Positions 44,256 to 52,807 of a stretch of DNA of 61,907 nt are shown in pieces. The notes under the pieces are model-generated. The model had not been told where the DNA came from and ran no database searches. It was given only the letters and a program-made list of their open reading frames with translations. Position 1 is the stretch's first letter; each line of letters opens with the position of its first letter. Origin of the DNA: JAMXLO01 sp964427005 (lineage in GTDB: Bacteria; Pseudomonadota; Alphaproteobacteria; Acetobacterales; Acetobacteraceae); contig CAYRTL010000017.1 in assembly GCA_964427005.1 (NCBI GenBank), forward strand, positions 1 to 61,907, given 5' to 3'. The position numbers and the translations under genes are program-made.

Positions 44256-45818
44256 ATGCCGATTGTTCAACAGGGCAGCATCAACACAACGGCACTTGTT
44301 GTCCCGGATCTGTACGTCCAGATCGTTCCGCCGCAGAACCTTGTCTTGAACGGCGTTCCGACGAACGTCGTCGGCGTTGTTGGCACTGCGTCGTGGGGTC
44401 CCGTCGGACATCCAGTCATCGTCGCCACCATGGCCGATTATGCCCAGAGTTTCGGCCCGGTCATCGCTGCCAAATATGACATGGGCACCCAGGTTGCCAC
44501 AGCCGTGCAGCAGGGCGCACAGAATTTCCGGTGCGTCAGGGTGAGCGACAATACCGATTCCGCCGCGCAGGCAGTACTTCCTGGCACGACGGTGACATTT
44601 ACTGCCCTGTACACCGGCTCACTTGGCAATCAGATCACGCTGACATTGAGCGGCGGCTCGCGCCAGAACACGTGGCGCCTGGCCGTTTCACTGCCCGGTG
44701 TGCAACCCGAAGTCTTCGACAACATCGCGGGTTCAGGTGCGGCATTCTGGTTGGCTTTGGCGAAGGCGGTGAATACCGGCCAAGGCCCCCAGCGCGGACC
44801 TTCGCAATTCGTGGTTGCGAGCGCCGGTGGTGCGACGCTTGCGCCCACGCCCTTCTCAATCGCCTTGGGTTCTTCGACAGCGGGTACCGATGGTGCGACT
44901 GCTGTCACCTCCATGGGATTGGTGGGTGCCGATGTTGTGCCGCGCTCGGGCATGTACGCGTTGCGCGGTCAGGGTTGCGGCATTGCGCTGCTGGCAGATG
45001 CCGATGACTCAAACTATTGGACTACGCAGGCTGAGTTCGGGCTTGAGGAGGGGATTTACATGATCCTCACCGGGCCGCCCGGCGATACGATTCAGAACGC
45101 AATCTCTGTCAAGCACCAGGCTGGTCTCGACAGCTACGCAGCGAAACTGATGTTCGGGGATTGGCTCTGGTGGTCCGACCAGGTCAACGGCGTCATTCGC
45201 CTGGTATCGCCGCAGGGCTTCACCGCGGGCCGCCTCGCGAATCTATCGCCCGAACAGTCGAGCTTGAACAAGCAGCTCTACAGTGTCATCGGGAGTCAGA
45301 AATCCGGCTCACCGGGCTCCGGTCAGAGCGCGTCCTACTCGGCAGCCGAGTTGGCAGTCCTGCTGGGCGCCGGCATCGACTTGATCAGCAACCCACAGCC
45401 AGGCGGCAACTTCTGGGGCGTGCGCGGTGGACATAATTCTTCGTCCAACGCGGCGATCAATGGCGACAATTACACACGGCTGACGAATTACATTGCGGCG
45501 ACCTTGGCTGCGGGGATGGGGCAATACGTCGGACAGGTGATCACGTCCGACCTGTTTCGTCGGATCCGAGCCACGCAACTGGCATTCCTGCAGAACATGC
45601 TCAGCCAAGGCCTGCTTGGCAGTACCGACGGCAGCCTGCCGTTCACAGTGGTCTGCGATAGCTCGAACAATCCACCCAGCCGCACCGACCTGGGCTACGT
45701 TCAGTCGGATGCACAGGTGCAGTACCAGGCGATCAACGAGAAGTTCATTGTCAACATGGAAGGCGGTCAGACCGTTCAGGTGTCCCGCCAGACACTGCCC
45801 AGCGGGCAGGTGGCCTAA
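44256..45818 (+). CDS. Phage tail sheath protein
   Basis: 520 aa. Typical sheath N-terminus (VVGVVGTASWGPVGHPVIVATMADYAQSFGP) and C-terminus (FIVNMEGGQTVQVSRQTLPS), with internal beta-rich domains. It forms the contractile outer tube and shows the module is myovirus-type. It is followed by the tube gene in the standard order. Confidence 0.92.
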   Translation: MPIVQQGSINTTALVVPDLYVQIVPPQNLVLNGVPTNVVGVVGTASWGPVGHPVIVATMADYAQSFGPVIAAKYDMGTQVATAVQQGAQNFRCVRVSDNTDSAAQAVLPGTTVTFTALYTGSLGNQITLTLSGGSRQNTWRLAVSLPGVQPEVFDNIAGSGAAFWLALAKAVNTGQGPQRGPSQFVVASAGGATLAPTPFSIALGSSTAGTDGATAVTSMGLVGADVVPRSGMYALRGQGCGIALLADADDSNYWTTQAEFGLEEGIYMILTGPPGDTIQNAISVKHQAGLDSYAAKLMFGDWLWWSDQVNGVIRLVSPQGFTAGRLANLSPEQSSLNKQLYSVIGSQKSGSPGSGQSASYSAAELAVLLGAGIDLISNPQPGGNFWGVRGGHNSSSNAAINGDNYTRLTNYIAATLAAGMGQYVGQVITSDLFRRIRATQLAFLQNMLSQGLLGSTDGSLPFTVVCDSSNNPPSRTDLGYVQSDAQVQYQAINEKFIVNMEGGQTVQVSRQTLPSGQVA

Positions 45819-45830
45819 GGAGCTGACAGA

Positions 45831-46259
45831 ATGTCCCTGACCATGTTCTCCATCGGCCGTGATACCCAGTTGGTGGTCATCGGCCCAACGGGCCGCATCG
45901 ATCTGACACATGTCACGTCGTTTCAGAGCCATCAGATAACCCATTCCATCCGAGTGGACCGCATGGACGGAACTCAAATGGGCACCGAACTTCCCAAAGG
46001 ATGGGAAGGCAGCTTCGAACTCGAGCGCGGCAGCTCCACCGTGGATGACTTCATTGCCGTGACCGAGCAGCAGTACTTCAACGGAACCACAGTCACGCCA
46101 GGGACGATGTACCAGTACGTGACAGAGACCGACGGTTCCACATCGACGTACCAATACGACAACGTGATCTTCAGGTTGAGCAATGCCGGCACCTGGAAGG
46201 GTGATAGCAGCGTGAAGCAGAAGCTCGAGTTCTTTGCCGTTCGCAGGAGACGCATTTGA
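45831..46259 (+). CDS. Phage tail tube protein
   Basis: 142 aa, ATG with AAGGAG upstream. Beta-sandwich tube protein (MFSIGRDTQLVVIGPTGRIDL, WEGSFELERGSSTVDDFIA, YDNVIFRLSNAGTWKGDSSVKQKLEFFA) following the sheath. It forms the inner tube through which DNA passes. It shares 1 bp with the chaperone gene (TGATG). Confidence 0.88.
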   Translation: MSLTMFSIGRDTQLVVIGPTGRIDLTHVTSFQSHQITHSIRVDRMDGTQMGTELPKGWEGSFELERGSSTVDDFIAVTEQQYFNGTTVTPGTMYQYVTETDGSTSTYQYDNVIFRLSNAGTWKGDSSVKQKLEFFAVRRRRI

Positions 46260-46606
46260 TGACACCATCCGCTTCCATCATCGCGTCCGGCGCGACAACC
46301 GAGACGGTGGTTGACAGCGCCGGGCGGTGTCTGACGATCAGGCGGCTTGGCGCGCTCGACAGGCTGCGTCTGTTCAAGGCGGCTGGCCCGGTATTGGCGC
46401 AGAACCAGCCATGGCTGGGGATGGCACTCATCGCGAGTTCGGTTGCGGCCATCGATGACGTGCCACTGCCGCCACCAGTCAACGAGCTCCAGATCGAGGC
46501 AATGGTCGCGCGGCTGGGCGATAGCGGTATTGCGGCCGTCGCGGCGGCCCTGGAGCAAGCCGACCAACCCGCTGATGCCGAACTGGGAGAAAACGCGGGA
46601 AACTGA
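46259..46606 (+). CDS. Tail assembly chaperone, short (0-frame) form
   Basis: 115 aa from ATG 46259. It contains IRRLGALDRLRLFKAAGP and MALIASSVAAIDDVPLPPPVN, then a small helical tail ending ENAGN. It is placed between tube and tape measure, the site of G/GT or E/E' chaperones. It ends immediately after a GGGAAAC heptamer, which allows the fused form described next. Confidence 0.8.
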   Translation: MTPSASIIASGATTETVVDSAGRCLTIRRLGALDRLRLFKAAGPVLAQNQPWLGMALIASSVAAIDDVPLPPPVNELQIEAMVARLGDSGIAAVAAALEQADQPADAELGENAGN

Positions 46607-46770
46607 GTCGGCACCCCGACCTGATCGATTGCCTTTACCTGGTTCGGAACGGGGTGCCATTCGATGTCGCGTTCAGCCTGCCGCCCGATGAGCGCCTGGC
46701 CTTTGTCGTAGTACTCGGCTCATTGGACGGTCGTGTTTTTGATTGGCGGACGATGCGTTGGAAGTCATAG
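46259..46770 (+). CDS. Tail assembly chaperone, -1 frameshift fusion (about 170 aa)
   Basis: The heptamer GGGAAAC (46597-46603) lies in frame as G GGA AAC, immediately before TGA. A -1 slip lets reading continue into an open frame that ends at TAG 46768-46770. This adds ~55 residues (LSRHPDLIDCLYLVRNGVPFDV ... VFDWRTMRWKS). The extension has a coherent protein-like character. The -1 frame closes upstream at 46573, so it can be reached only through a slip or an unlikely internal start. Lambda uses GGGAAAG for the same purpose. Confidence 0.8.
46597..46603 (+). other. GGGAAAC -1 programmed frameshift site
   Basis: An X XXY YYZ slippery heptamer in the correct phase, directly upstream of the 0-frame stop codon, in the tail chaperone gene. 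Confidence 0.8.
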
Positions 46771-47885
46771 CGTTGACTGGGACCGAACCTGCCGCCATCG
46801 GCGCAAAGCTGGCGCTGAGCAATGGCGTGGCAGAAGGCATGGCCATTGTTCAGCAGGTGCTCGCCGTCATTGATAAAGCTGTCGCGGACAGCGTAGCCAT
46901 CACGGAAACAATGACACGGCTGGTTGAGCAGATGCACGGGATGGGCATCAATGTGGCACCTGTCACTGCCGCCGAACCGGCTGTGTCACCCGGCATCGAT
47001 GAGATCGAGCCATTAGCCCCAGCCAACATGGGCGGTGCACGGACACGAAATACCAGAACCACGAATGCAACCCATTCGCGAGCAACGCTGCGGCCCGCCG
47101 CTCTGTCACACGTACTACCGAGATTTCATGGTGCCGAAGCACTGCCTGCCGGATCACACCGAACACAGACAATCACGACTTTAACACCGTCCGGATCCTC
47201 TGTGGCTTTGCCAACGGATGATCATGTCCCCTCTCAGCCGTCGGCCATGCCATACACGATGCCCGACATAACGCAGTTCCCTGCTGCATCGCCCGCAACC
47301 GTGCCGACTGAAGTCGCTGAGCGACGCCCTTCACCTGCGGTGGGCCCGATCATGGCCCCCTTTGCACCGTTAGGCTCGAGTCAGGCAGAACCTGTCGGCG
47401 ACCGCACAAAGGCGATCGCATTCGAACCTGTCGGCATGCGAATCGCTGAACCCACATTCGAACCACCCAGTGACCAGACAGGCGGACAGGCCAGTGAGCG
47501 AAAGGCAAGCCAAGTCGAATGGACAGGGCAGCGGATTATGCCCAGTGCCACCGCGCCAACAAGACCAGCGGCCGGTCGTGCGTTCTCACCGGTAGCGCAA
47601 GCCGCGCCATTCACCCGCCGGGCCGCGCCTTTTGCCTCGTCACCGCGCAATCGCACAATCGATGAACCCGCGCAGTCTGACGAATGGTCCGGCACCTCGG
47701 AAAGCGAGCGCGTCTCATCCTCAGCGACCGAGCCGAGGCAAGGCATTCTCATATTGGATGGCGCGCAGGTCGGCCGATGGATCGTCGATCATCTTGCAAG
47801 GCAGGCTTCGCGGCCGGGTGCCGGTACGACGGGCATCGATCCTCGAATCAACGCAATCTATCCGGGCGCTTTCTCCGGAGCATAG
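46743..47885 (+). CDS. Tail tape-measure-like protein, unusually short
   Basis: 380 aa at most, starting with TTG 46743 inside the frameshift extension. The N-terminal ~65 residues are helical (AIVQQVLAVIDKAVADSVAITETMTRLVEQM). The middle is rich in Pro, Thr, Ser and Ala with no TM helix. The C-terminus GILILDGAQVGRWIVDHLARQA resembles ends of tail tape measures. The place after the chaperone supports the role, which sets tail length and chaperones the tube. Tape measures are usually longer and carry hydrophobic helices, so a degenerate or different function is possible. Confidence 0.6.
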   Translation: MADDALEVIALTGTEPAAIGAKLALSNGVAEGMAIVQQVLAVIDKAVADSVAITETMTRLVEQMHGMGINVAPVTAAEPAVSPGIDEIEPLAPANMGGARTRNTRTTNATHSRATLRPAALSHVLPRFHGAEALPAGSHRTQTITTLTPSGSSVALPTDDHVPSQPSAMPYTMPDITQFPAASPATVPTEVAERRPSPAVGPIMAPFAPLGSSQAEPVGDRTKAIAFEPVGMRIAEPTFEPPSDQTGGQASERKASQVEWTGQRIMPSATAPTRPAAGRAFSPVAQAAPFTRRAAPFASSPRNRTIDEPAQSDEWSGTSESERVSSSATEPRQGILILDGAQVGRWIVDHLARQASRPGAGTTGIDPRINAIYPGAFSGA

Positions 47886-47889
47886 AGCA

Positions 47890-48060
47890 ATGGATGAGTT
47901 CTGCATTCCGTTCGTGCTCTGGTTTCCTGGTGACATCGAGGCGGATTCGACCACTATGAGTGAGCCTATCGCCATACCGGTGATCCTGGACGAACACCGC
48001 ATCGCGCAACGGAACGACCGAGCCTGGTCACCTCTCCAAGGCAGTGAAAATCATGTCTGA
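47890..48060 (+). CDS. Small phage protein of 56 aa
   Basis: MDEFCIPFVLWFPGDIEADS... ends LQGSENHV. ATG 47890 has GGAG about 10 bases upstream. It overlaps the start of the next gene by 8 bp. Unknown function; the place is between tape measure and baseplate genes. Confidence 0.5.
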   Translation: MDEFCIPFVLWFPGDIEADSTTMSEPIAIPVILDEHRIAQRNDRAWSPLQGSENHV

Positions 48061-48793
48061 CGTAGCCCTCCTGCTCGGCCCGATTGTCTTTCAGGATTTC
48101 GAGGTACCGTCTGGCATCAACTTCGGTGGCAGACAACGCTTGGCCTTGCATTCGCTGCCCGGTGGCGCCCGCATTATCGATGCCATGGGTCGCGATGACG
48201 CACAGATCAGCTTCTCGGGGATATTCTCGGGGTCAGATGCGACTTTGCGGGCGCGCAGCCTGGACGAACTGCGCGTTGCAGGCATTCCACTGCCGCTCAC
48301 CTGGGATGTGTTCTTTTATACTGTCCTGATCAGTGACTTCCGCGCCGATTACCGCAGTGGCCAGTGGATCCCTTACCGGATCGTCTGCACTGTCGTTCAG
48401 GACGAGGCATCCGTGCTGCTGGAGCCGGCGGTTTCAGTGGCAACAGCCGTCTTGGCGGATATCGGCGCCGCTGCCGGCCATGCACTGGAGGCCGGCCTGG
48501 ATTTGTCGCCGGTGCAGAACCTGCTTGCAGCACCTGGTGCGACCATGCGCGATACCGCAGCCTATGCAAATGCCCAATCGGCACTGCTTGGGGCTCAATC
48601 CCAGATCGATGGGTCGATTGGCGCGGCGGACAGCACGCTGAGCAGCGTGAACTTCGGCGCAATCGGTTCGCCACAGGAGGGCGTCGCGGCACTCACCGCG
48701 GCGACCGATAGCAGCGGAGTGCTCAGTTCATTGCATACCGCTCGCGCGTATGTTCGCCGCACTGCAACCAACCTGGTCACGGCAAGCACCTGA
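48053..48793 (+). CDS. Phage tail/baseplate protein, unknown family
   Basis: 246 aa from ATG 48053. The N-terminal domain has INFGGRQRLALHSLPGGARIIDAMGRDDAQISFSGIFSG and ends with RYRSGQWIPYRIVCTVVQDE-type strands, resembling DNA-circularisation/baseplate hub-associated N domains. The C-terminal half is Ala-rich and helical. It is encoded right before LysM and gpD genes, so it is probably a baseplate component. Confidence 0.6.
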   Translation: MSDVALLLGPIVFQDFEVPSGINFGGRQRLALHSLPGGARIIDAMGRDDAQISFSGIFSGSDATLRARSLDELRVAGIPLPLTWDVFFYTVLISDFRADYRSGQWIPYRIVCTVVQDEASVLLEPAVSVATAVLADIGAAAGHALEAGLDLSPVQNLLAAPGATMRDTAAYANAQSALLGAQSQIDGSIGAADSTLSSVNFGAIGSPQEGVAALTAATDSSGVLSSLHTARAYVRRTATNLVTAST

Positions 48794-48795
48794 TC

Positions 48796-48981
48796 ATGAA
48801 GACCATCACGGTCGCTGGCGATAATCTGTTTCGTATCGCTGCCGCGCAATTGGGAGATGCGACTCAGTGGATACGCATCGCGGAGCTTAACAATATATCC
48901 GACCCTATGCTGCTTGGTGTCACGACGCTGCTCATTCCCGACATCGACCGCAGCGCTGGAGGCGGCATTGCTGCTCAATAG
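48796..48981 (+). CDS. LysM-type tail protein X
   Basis: 61 aa consisting of a single LysM-like repeat (MKTITVAGDNLFRIAAAQLGDATQW..., ending GVTTLLIPDID). This matches P2 gpX-type proteins that join the baseplate hub. The following gene starts inside it, with a GGAGG ribosome binding site in the coding sequence (48957-48968 region). Confidence 0.8.
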   Translation: MKTITVAGDNLFRIAAAQLGDATQWIRIAELNNISDPMLLGVTTLLIPDIDRSAGGGIAAQ

Positions 48982-50071
48982 TTCGACTTCAACCTGGCGC
49001 GCCCCACGGCTGCGGCTTATCGCCAATGGCGAAGTCATAACGGGAGCCACCGAAGCCGAGGTCATTTCCAACAACTATTACGCTGCCGATCGGTTCAATG
49101 CCTCGGTTGCGCTGGGTGTCGATCCCTGGGCTGGCGCATCTTTCTGGGCCAGCGAGCCGGATATTCTGCTGGAGGTCCAGCTCAGCATGGACGGCGGTGC
49201 GTCTTTCGTCAGTCTGGTGCAAGGCGCGGTTGATAGCGTCGCAATTGATCCGGCAATGGGAGTCGTTCATTTGGATGGCCGCGATCTCACCGCCGCGCTG
49301 ATCGAGACTCGTACGCAGGAGACCTTCGCTAATCGCACATCGAGTGAGATCGCCTCGCTGCTTGCTCACCGCCACAATCTTTCCCCACGTGTCACGGCCA
49401 CCAGCACGCCGGTGGGACGCTACTACCAGAGCGAGCACGATCGCATCACGCTCGACCAGTTCAGTCACGCCACGACTGAATGGGACCTGCTGGCGTTTCT
49501 TGCTCGACAGGAAGGATTCGATGTCTTCGTGCAAGGCCAGACGCTCTATTTCCAGCCCGCCACACAGAGTGGGGGTGTTTCTGTCTCGCTGCGGCCCCCG
49601 GACGTGCTCGCGATGCGGCTCGAGAGGTCACTGACACTGGCGCGCGACATCGAGGTCGAGGTCAAGAGCTGGAATTCCCGCCAGAACAGCGCGTTTGTCC
49701 AGCGCGCTCGTGCGAAGGGCCGTCGCGGCGAGCGGCAATCTTCTTCGGGCCCCCCGCAGCGTTATGTCTTTGTTCGCCCTAATCTGACGCCGGATGAGGC
49801 GCTCAAGTTTGCCCAAGGCAAGCTGGCGGAACTGACTCGCCATGAGCGTGTCATCAGCGTCAGCATGCCCGGCGAGTTGACCCTCACTCCGCGCAGCCTG
49901 ATCGCGGTTGAAGGTACCGGTACCGAGTTCGACCAAGTCTACTACGTCGATGTCATAGAGCGGCGCTTGCGGCAGAACAGCGGGCTCGTACAGCACATTC
50001 GGGCGAGGAACACGTCGCCTCGAACGGAGACCACGATCCCAGCAGACACAGCGGGCGGCACGGCGGCCTAG
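48968..50071 (+). CDS. Late control D / baseplate hub protein (gpD-like)
   Basis: 367 aa from a TTG at 48968 with GGAGG five bases upstream; it overlaps the LysM gene by 14 bp. It has phage GpD hub features: LRLIANGEVITGATEAEVISNNYYAADRF, the four-domain hub plan and RLERSLTLARDIEVEVKSWNSRQN. It forms the trimeric hub through which the spike passes. Confidence 0.85.
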   Translation: MLLNSSTSTWRAPRLRLIANGEVITGATEAEVISNNYYAADRFNASVALGVDPWAGASFWASEPDILLEVQLSMDGGASFVSLVQGAVDSVAIDPAMGVVHLDGRDLTAALIETRTQETFANRTSSEIASLLAHRHNLSPRVTATSTPVGRYYQSEHDRITLDQFSHATTEWDLLAFLARQEGFDVFVQGQTLYFQPATQSGGVSVSLRPPDVLAMRLERSLTLARDIEVEVKSWNSRQNSAFVQRARAKGRRGERQSSSGPPQRYVFVRPNLTPDEALKFAQGKLAELTRHERVISVSMPGELTLTPRSLIAVEGTGTEFDQVYYVDVIERRLRQNSGLVQHIRARNTSPRTETTIPADTAGGTAA

Positions 50072-50073
50072 AA

Positions 50074-50589
50074 ATGGAACGGCTTCTCAACGTCATCAAG
50101 CAACATGCCGGCGCGATGGATCAAGGCGCCGGTCAGCCGCGATTTGCCACCGTCACCTCGGTCAATCCGCAGACCGCGACGGCAAAGGTGAGGCTCCAAC
50201 CTGAAGGCGTTCTCAGCGGCTGGCTGCCAATCCTGTCACCATGGATCGGCGCAGGATGGGGCATGTGCTGTCCTCCCTCGCCCGGTGACCAGGTCCTGGT
50301 TCTGACACAGGAAGGCGATGCGGAGCATGGCATCATCATCGGTTCTGCGTTCTCAAACACGCAGACACCGCCACCAGCACCAGTCGGCGAACTTTGGCTT
50401 GTCCACAAGTCCGGCAGCTTCATCAAGCTGCAGAACGACGGCACGGTTCAGATACACGGCGATCTGCATGTGAGCGGCGACGTCTACGATCAACATGGGC
50501 CACTGTCTGGTCTTCGCAGCCATTACAACTCGCATAGACACACCGATTCACGGAGTGGCACAACGACCACGACAAGCCTGCCGGATTGA
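50074..50589 (+). CDS. Baseplate spike protein V (gpV-like)
   Basis: 171 aa. An OB-fold N-terminus (RFATVTSVNPQTATAKVRLQPEGVLSGWLPILSPWIGAGWG) is followed by a beta-helical spike and the tip motif SHYNSHRHTD, whose HxH is the Fe-binding tip of P2/Mu spikes. It is the membrane-piercing spike on the hub. Confidence 0.9.
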   Translation: MERLLNVIKQHAGAMDQGAGQPRFATVTSVNPQTATAKVRLQPEGVLSGWLPILSPWIGAGWGMCCPPSPGDQVLVLTQEGDAEHGIIIGSAFSNTQTPPPAPVGELWLVHKSGSFIKLQNDGTVQIHGDLHVSGDVYDQHGPLSGLRSHYNSHRHTDSRSGTTTTTSLPD

Positions 50590-50594
50590 TCTTG

Positions 50595-50972
50595 ATGGCT
50601 GACGCATTTCATCAATGGGGATCTGATCTGGCCCTCAGCGCGACTGGCGACGTCAGTACGATTGTAGGTCCGCTGCTGGGACAGCAGCGCATTTTGCGTA
50701 GGCTGCTGACCAATCCCGGCGACTATATCTGGCAGCTCGACTATGGCGCTGGTTTAGGACGCTTCATTGGTCAGACAGTCAACCCGCTGCAAATACAGGC
50801 AGTGATACGCAGTCAAATCTTCAAGGAGGCGGCCGTGGCACGTCAGCCTGAACCGGTTATCGACGTGCAGGTTGCGCCCGGCGGAGCGGCAGGCACCGTC
50901 TACGTGTATATCCGTTACGTCGACGCGAGCAGCAGTCAGACTCAGGTTCTGTCATTCTCGGTTTCAGCATAA
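50595..50972 (+). CDS. Baseplate wedge protein W (GPW/gp25)
   Basis: 125 aa from ATG 50595. The GPW/gp25 fold is seen in LLGQQRILRRLLTNPGDYIWQLDYGAGLGRFIG, with the glycines and aromatic residues of the family. It is a wedge component that starts sheath assembly. It lies between gpV and gpJ, in standard order. Confidence 0.88.
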   Translation: MADAFHQWGSDLALSATGDVSTIVGPLLGQQRILRRLLTNPGDYIWQLDYGAGLGRFIGQTVNPLQIQAVIRSQIFKEAAVARQPEPVIDVQVAPGGAAGTVYVYIRYVDASSSQTQVLSFSVSA

Positions 50973-50975
50973 ACC

Positions 50976-52100
50976 ATGCAGCTCTCGCTCCGCACGTTCA
51001 ACACGCTCGTCCAGTCGATGGCAGCGTCTGTCGAATCGACAGCAACGCAGCTTCTGGACCTCACGCCTGGATCGACACTGCGCGCGGTGCTGGAGTCCAA
51101 TGCGTCGATTGGCCTCTGGATGCAATGGCTGATCCTGCAGGTTCTGCGGACAACGCGCGCCGCTACGAGCAGCGATGCAGATCTCGATAGCTGGATGGCG
51201 GACCTCACCTTGACCCGGCTCCCCGCCACAGCGGCAACCGGAATGGTCACGTTTTCCCGTTTCACGCCAGCACTGGCTGCGCTTATCCCGGCAGGCGCAC
51301 TGGTGCGCACAGCAGATGGAACCCAAACATTCTCGGTCAGCATCGACACGAGCCTGACGTCCTGGTCGCCAACCAGCAACGGGTATGTCATTCCTGCTGG
51401 TGTTGCGGGATTGGACGTACCGGTGATCGCGGAAACACTCGGCAGCGCCGGGAATGTTCAGGCCGGTACGATCTCCATGTTGGCGTCTGCCGTACCCGGG
51501 GTTGATTCGGCGAACAACGCGAATGCGTTCCTGAATGGCCAGGATGCCGAGACGGATGATGCATTCAGGCAACGCTTCCGGAACTTCATTGCCAGCCGGT
51601 CGCGCGCAACACCGCTGGCTGTAGGTTACGCGATCAGCGCTATCCAGCAGGGCCTTAACTATACCATCCAGGAAAATCTCGACCCAGCGGGCCAGCCACG
51701 CATGGGCCATTTTGTGGTGACGGTGGACGACGGATCCGGAAGCCCTTCAACACCTCTGTTATCAACTGTGCAAACTGCGATCGATGCGGTGCGACCGGTT
51801 GGATCGGTGTTCACCGTTCAGCCTCCGACGCCACTGAACGCCGACGTGTCGCTCGCCATCACTGTCTCACCAGGAAGGGCCAAGGCTCCACTGCAATCAC
51901 TGATTGGCGACGCGATCCGCTCTTATATCAATAGCCTGCCAATCGGTACGGGTCTGCCTCTGACCAAACTCGCGCAGATCGCCTACTCGGCGAGTCCCGA
52001 TGTCGTCAATGTCAGCGAGATCACGGCCAATGGCAGTCCGAGCGATCTCTCCGTCGGAAGCACCGGTGTCATCAAGGCCGGTATCATCGCGGTGAACTGA
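50976..52100 (+). CDS. Baseplate J-like protein
   Basis: 374 aa. Baseplate-J features are TPGSTLRAVLESNASIGLWMQWLILQVLRTTRAATSSDADLDSWMADLTL, GLDVPVIAETLGSAGNVQAGTI and ETDDAFRQRF. It is a wedge protein linking hub, sheath initiator and fibre attachment. It is followed 1 bp later by the gpI-like gene. Confidence 0.92.
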   Translation: MQLSLRTFNTLVQSMAASVESTATQLLDLTPGSTLRAVLESNASIGLWMQWLILQVLRTTRAATSSDADLDSWMADLTLTRLPATAATGMVTFSRFTPALAALIPAGALVRTADGTQTFSVSIDTSLTSWSPTSNGYVIPAGVAGLDVPVIAETLGSAGNVQAGTISMLASAVPGVDSANNANAFLNGQDAETDDAFRQRFRNFIASRSRATPLAVGYAISAIQQGLNYTIQENLDPAGQPRMGHFVVTVDDGSGSPSTPLLSTVQTAIDAVRPVGSVFTVQPPTPLNADVSLAITVSPGRAKAPLQSLIGDAIRSYINSLPIGTGLPLTKLAQIAYSASPDVVNVSEITANGSPSDLSVGSTGVIKAGIIAVN

Positions 52101-52101
52101 C

Positions 52102-52776
52102 ATGGCGGGTGATGAAGCCGACATGCTGCTGCGCCTACGTGCGGTTCTGCCGGCACGTTGGTTCCCGGATGAAGCGCCACTGCTGAACGGGCTGCTCAGC
52201 GGCCTTGCTTCGGCTTGGGCGTGGGCTCACGGGCAACTGCAATACGTCAAGTCACAAACCCGCATCGCGACCGCCTCTGACATCTGGTTGGACGTGATCG
52301 CGATGGATTTCTTTGCCAACCGGCTGAGCCGCCGGCCTGGACAAAGCGATGACGCCTTCCGCCGCCGCATCACCCGTGAGTTGTTCCGCGAACGAGGTAC
52401 GCGTGGCGCGGTCATATCCGCACTACAGGACCTGACAGGCCGAACGCCCGTCGTGTTCGAACCTGCCCGAACGACGGACACCGGCGGCTACGGTTCGCTG
52501 GCCGGCGGAAGCAATGGCGCCGCCTACGGCGCGTCTGGCGGATGGGGAAACCTGGATCATGCCTTCCAGTTCTTCGTGACAGCCTATCGACCGCTAGGCA
52601 CGGGCATTGCCACGATCTCGGGCTGGGGAATGCATGCCGGAGGTTACGGACACGGGACGATTGAATACGCCAGTCTCGAAATGGTGCAGGGGCAGGTAAC
52701 CGACAGCGATATCTATGCGGCCGTTGCCGACGTGCTGCCGGTTGCCGCTATCGGCTGGACCAAAATCACCAACTGA
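52102..52776 (+). CDS. Phage tail protein gpI-like (Mu gp48 type)
   Basis: 224 aa. It has the gpI plan: RLRAVLPARWFPDEAPLLNGLLSGLASAWAWAHGQLQYVKSQTRIATASD..., RRPGQSDDAFRRRITRELFRERGTRGAVISAL, then a Gly-rich C-terminal domain. It is a wedge protein connecting to fibres. It lies after gpJ as expected. Confidence 0.85.
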   Translation: MAGDEADMLLRLRAVLPARWFPDEAPLLNGLLSGLASAWAWAHGQLQYVKSQTRIATASDIWLDVIAMDFFANRLSRRPGQSDDAFRRRITRELFRERGTRGAVISALQDLTGRTPVVFEPARTTDTGGYGSLAGGSNGAAYGASGGWGNLDHAFQFFVTAYRPLGTGIATISGWGMHAGGYGHGTIEYASLEMVQGQVTDSDIYAAVADVLPVAAIGWTKITN

Positions 52777-52807
52777 GTCTGTTCCACGATCCGGAAAGAG
52801 GGGCCTT

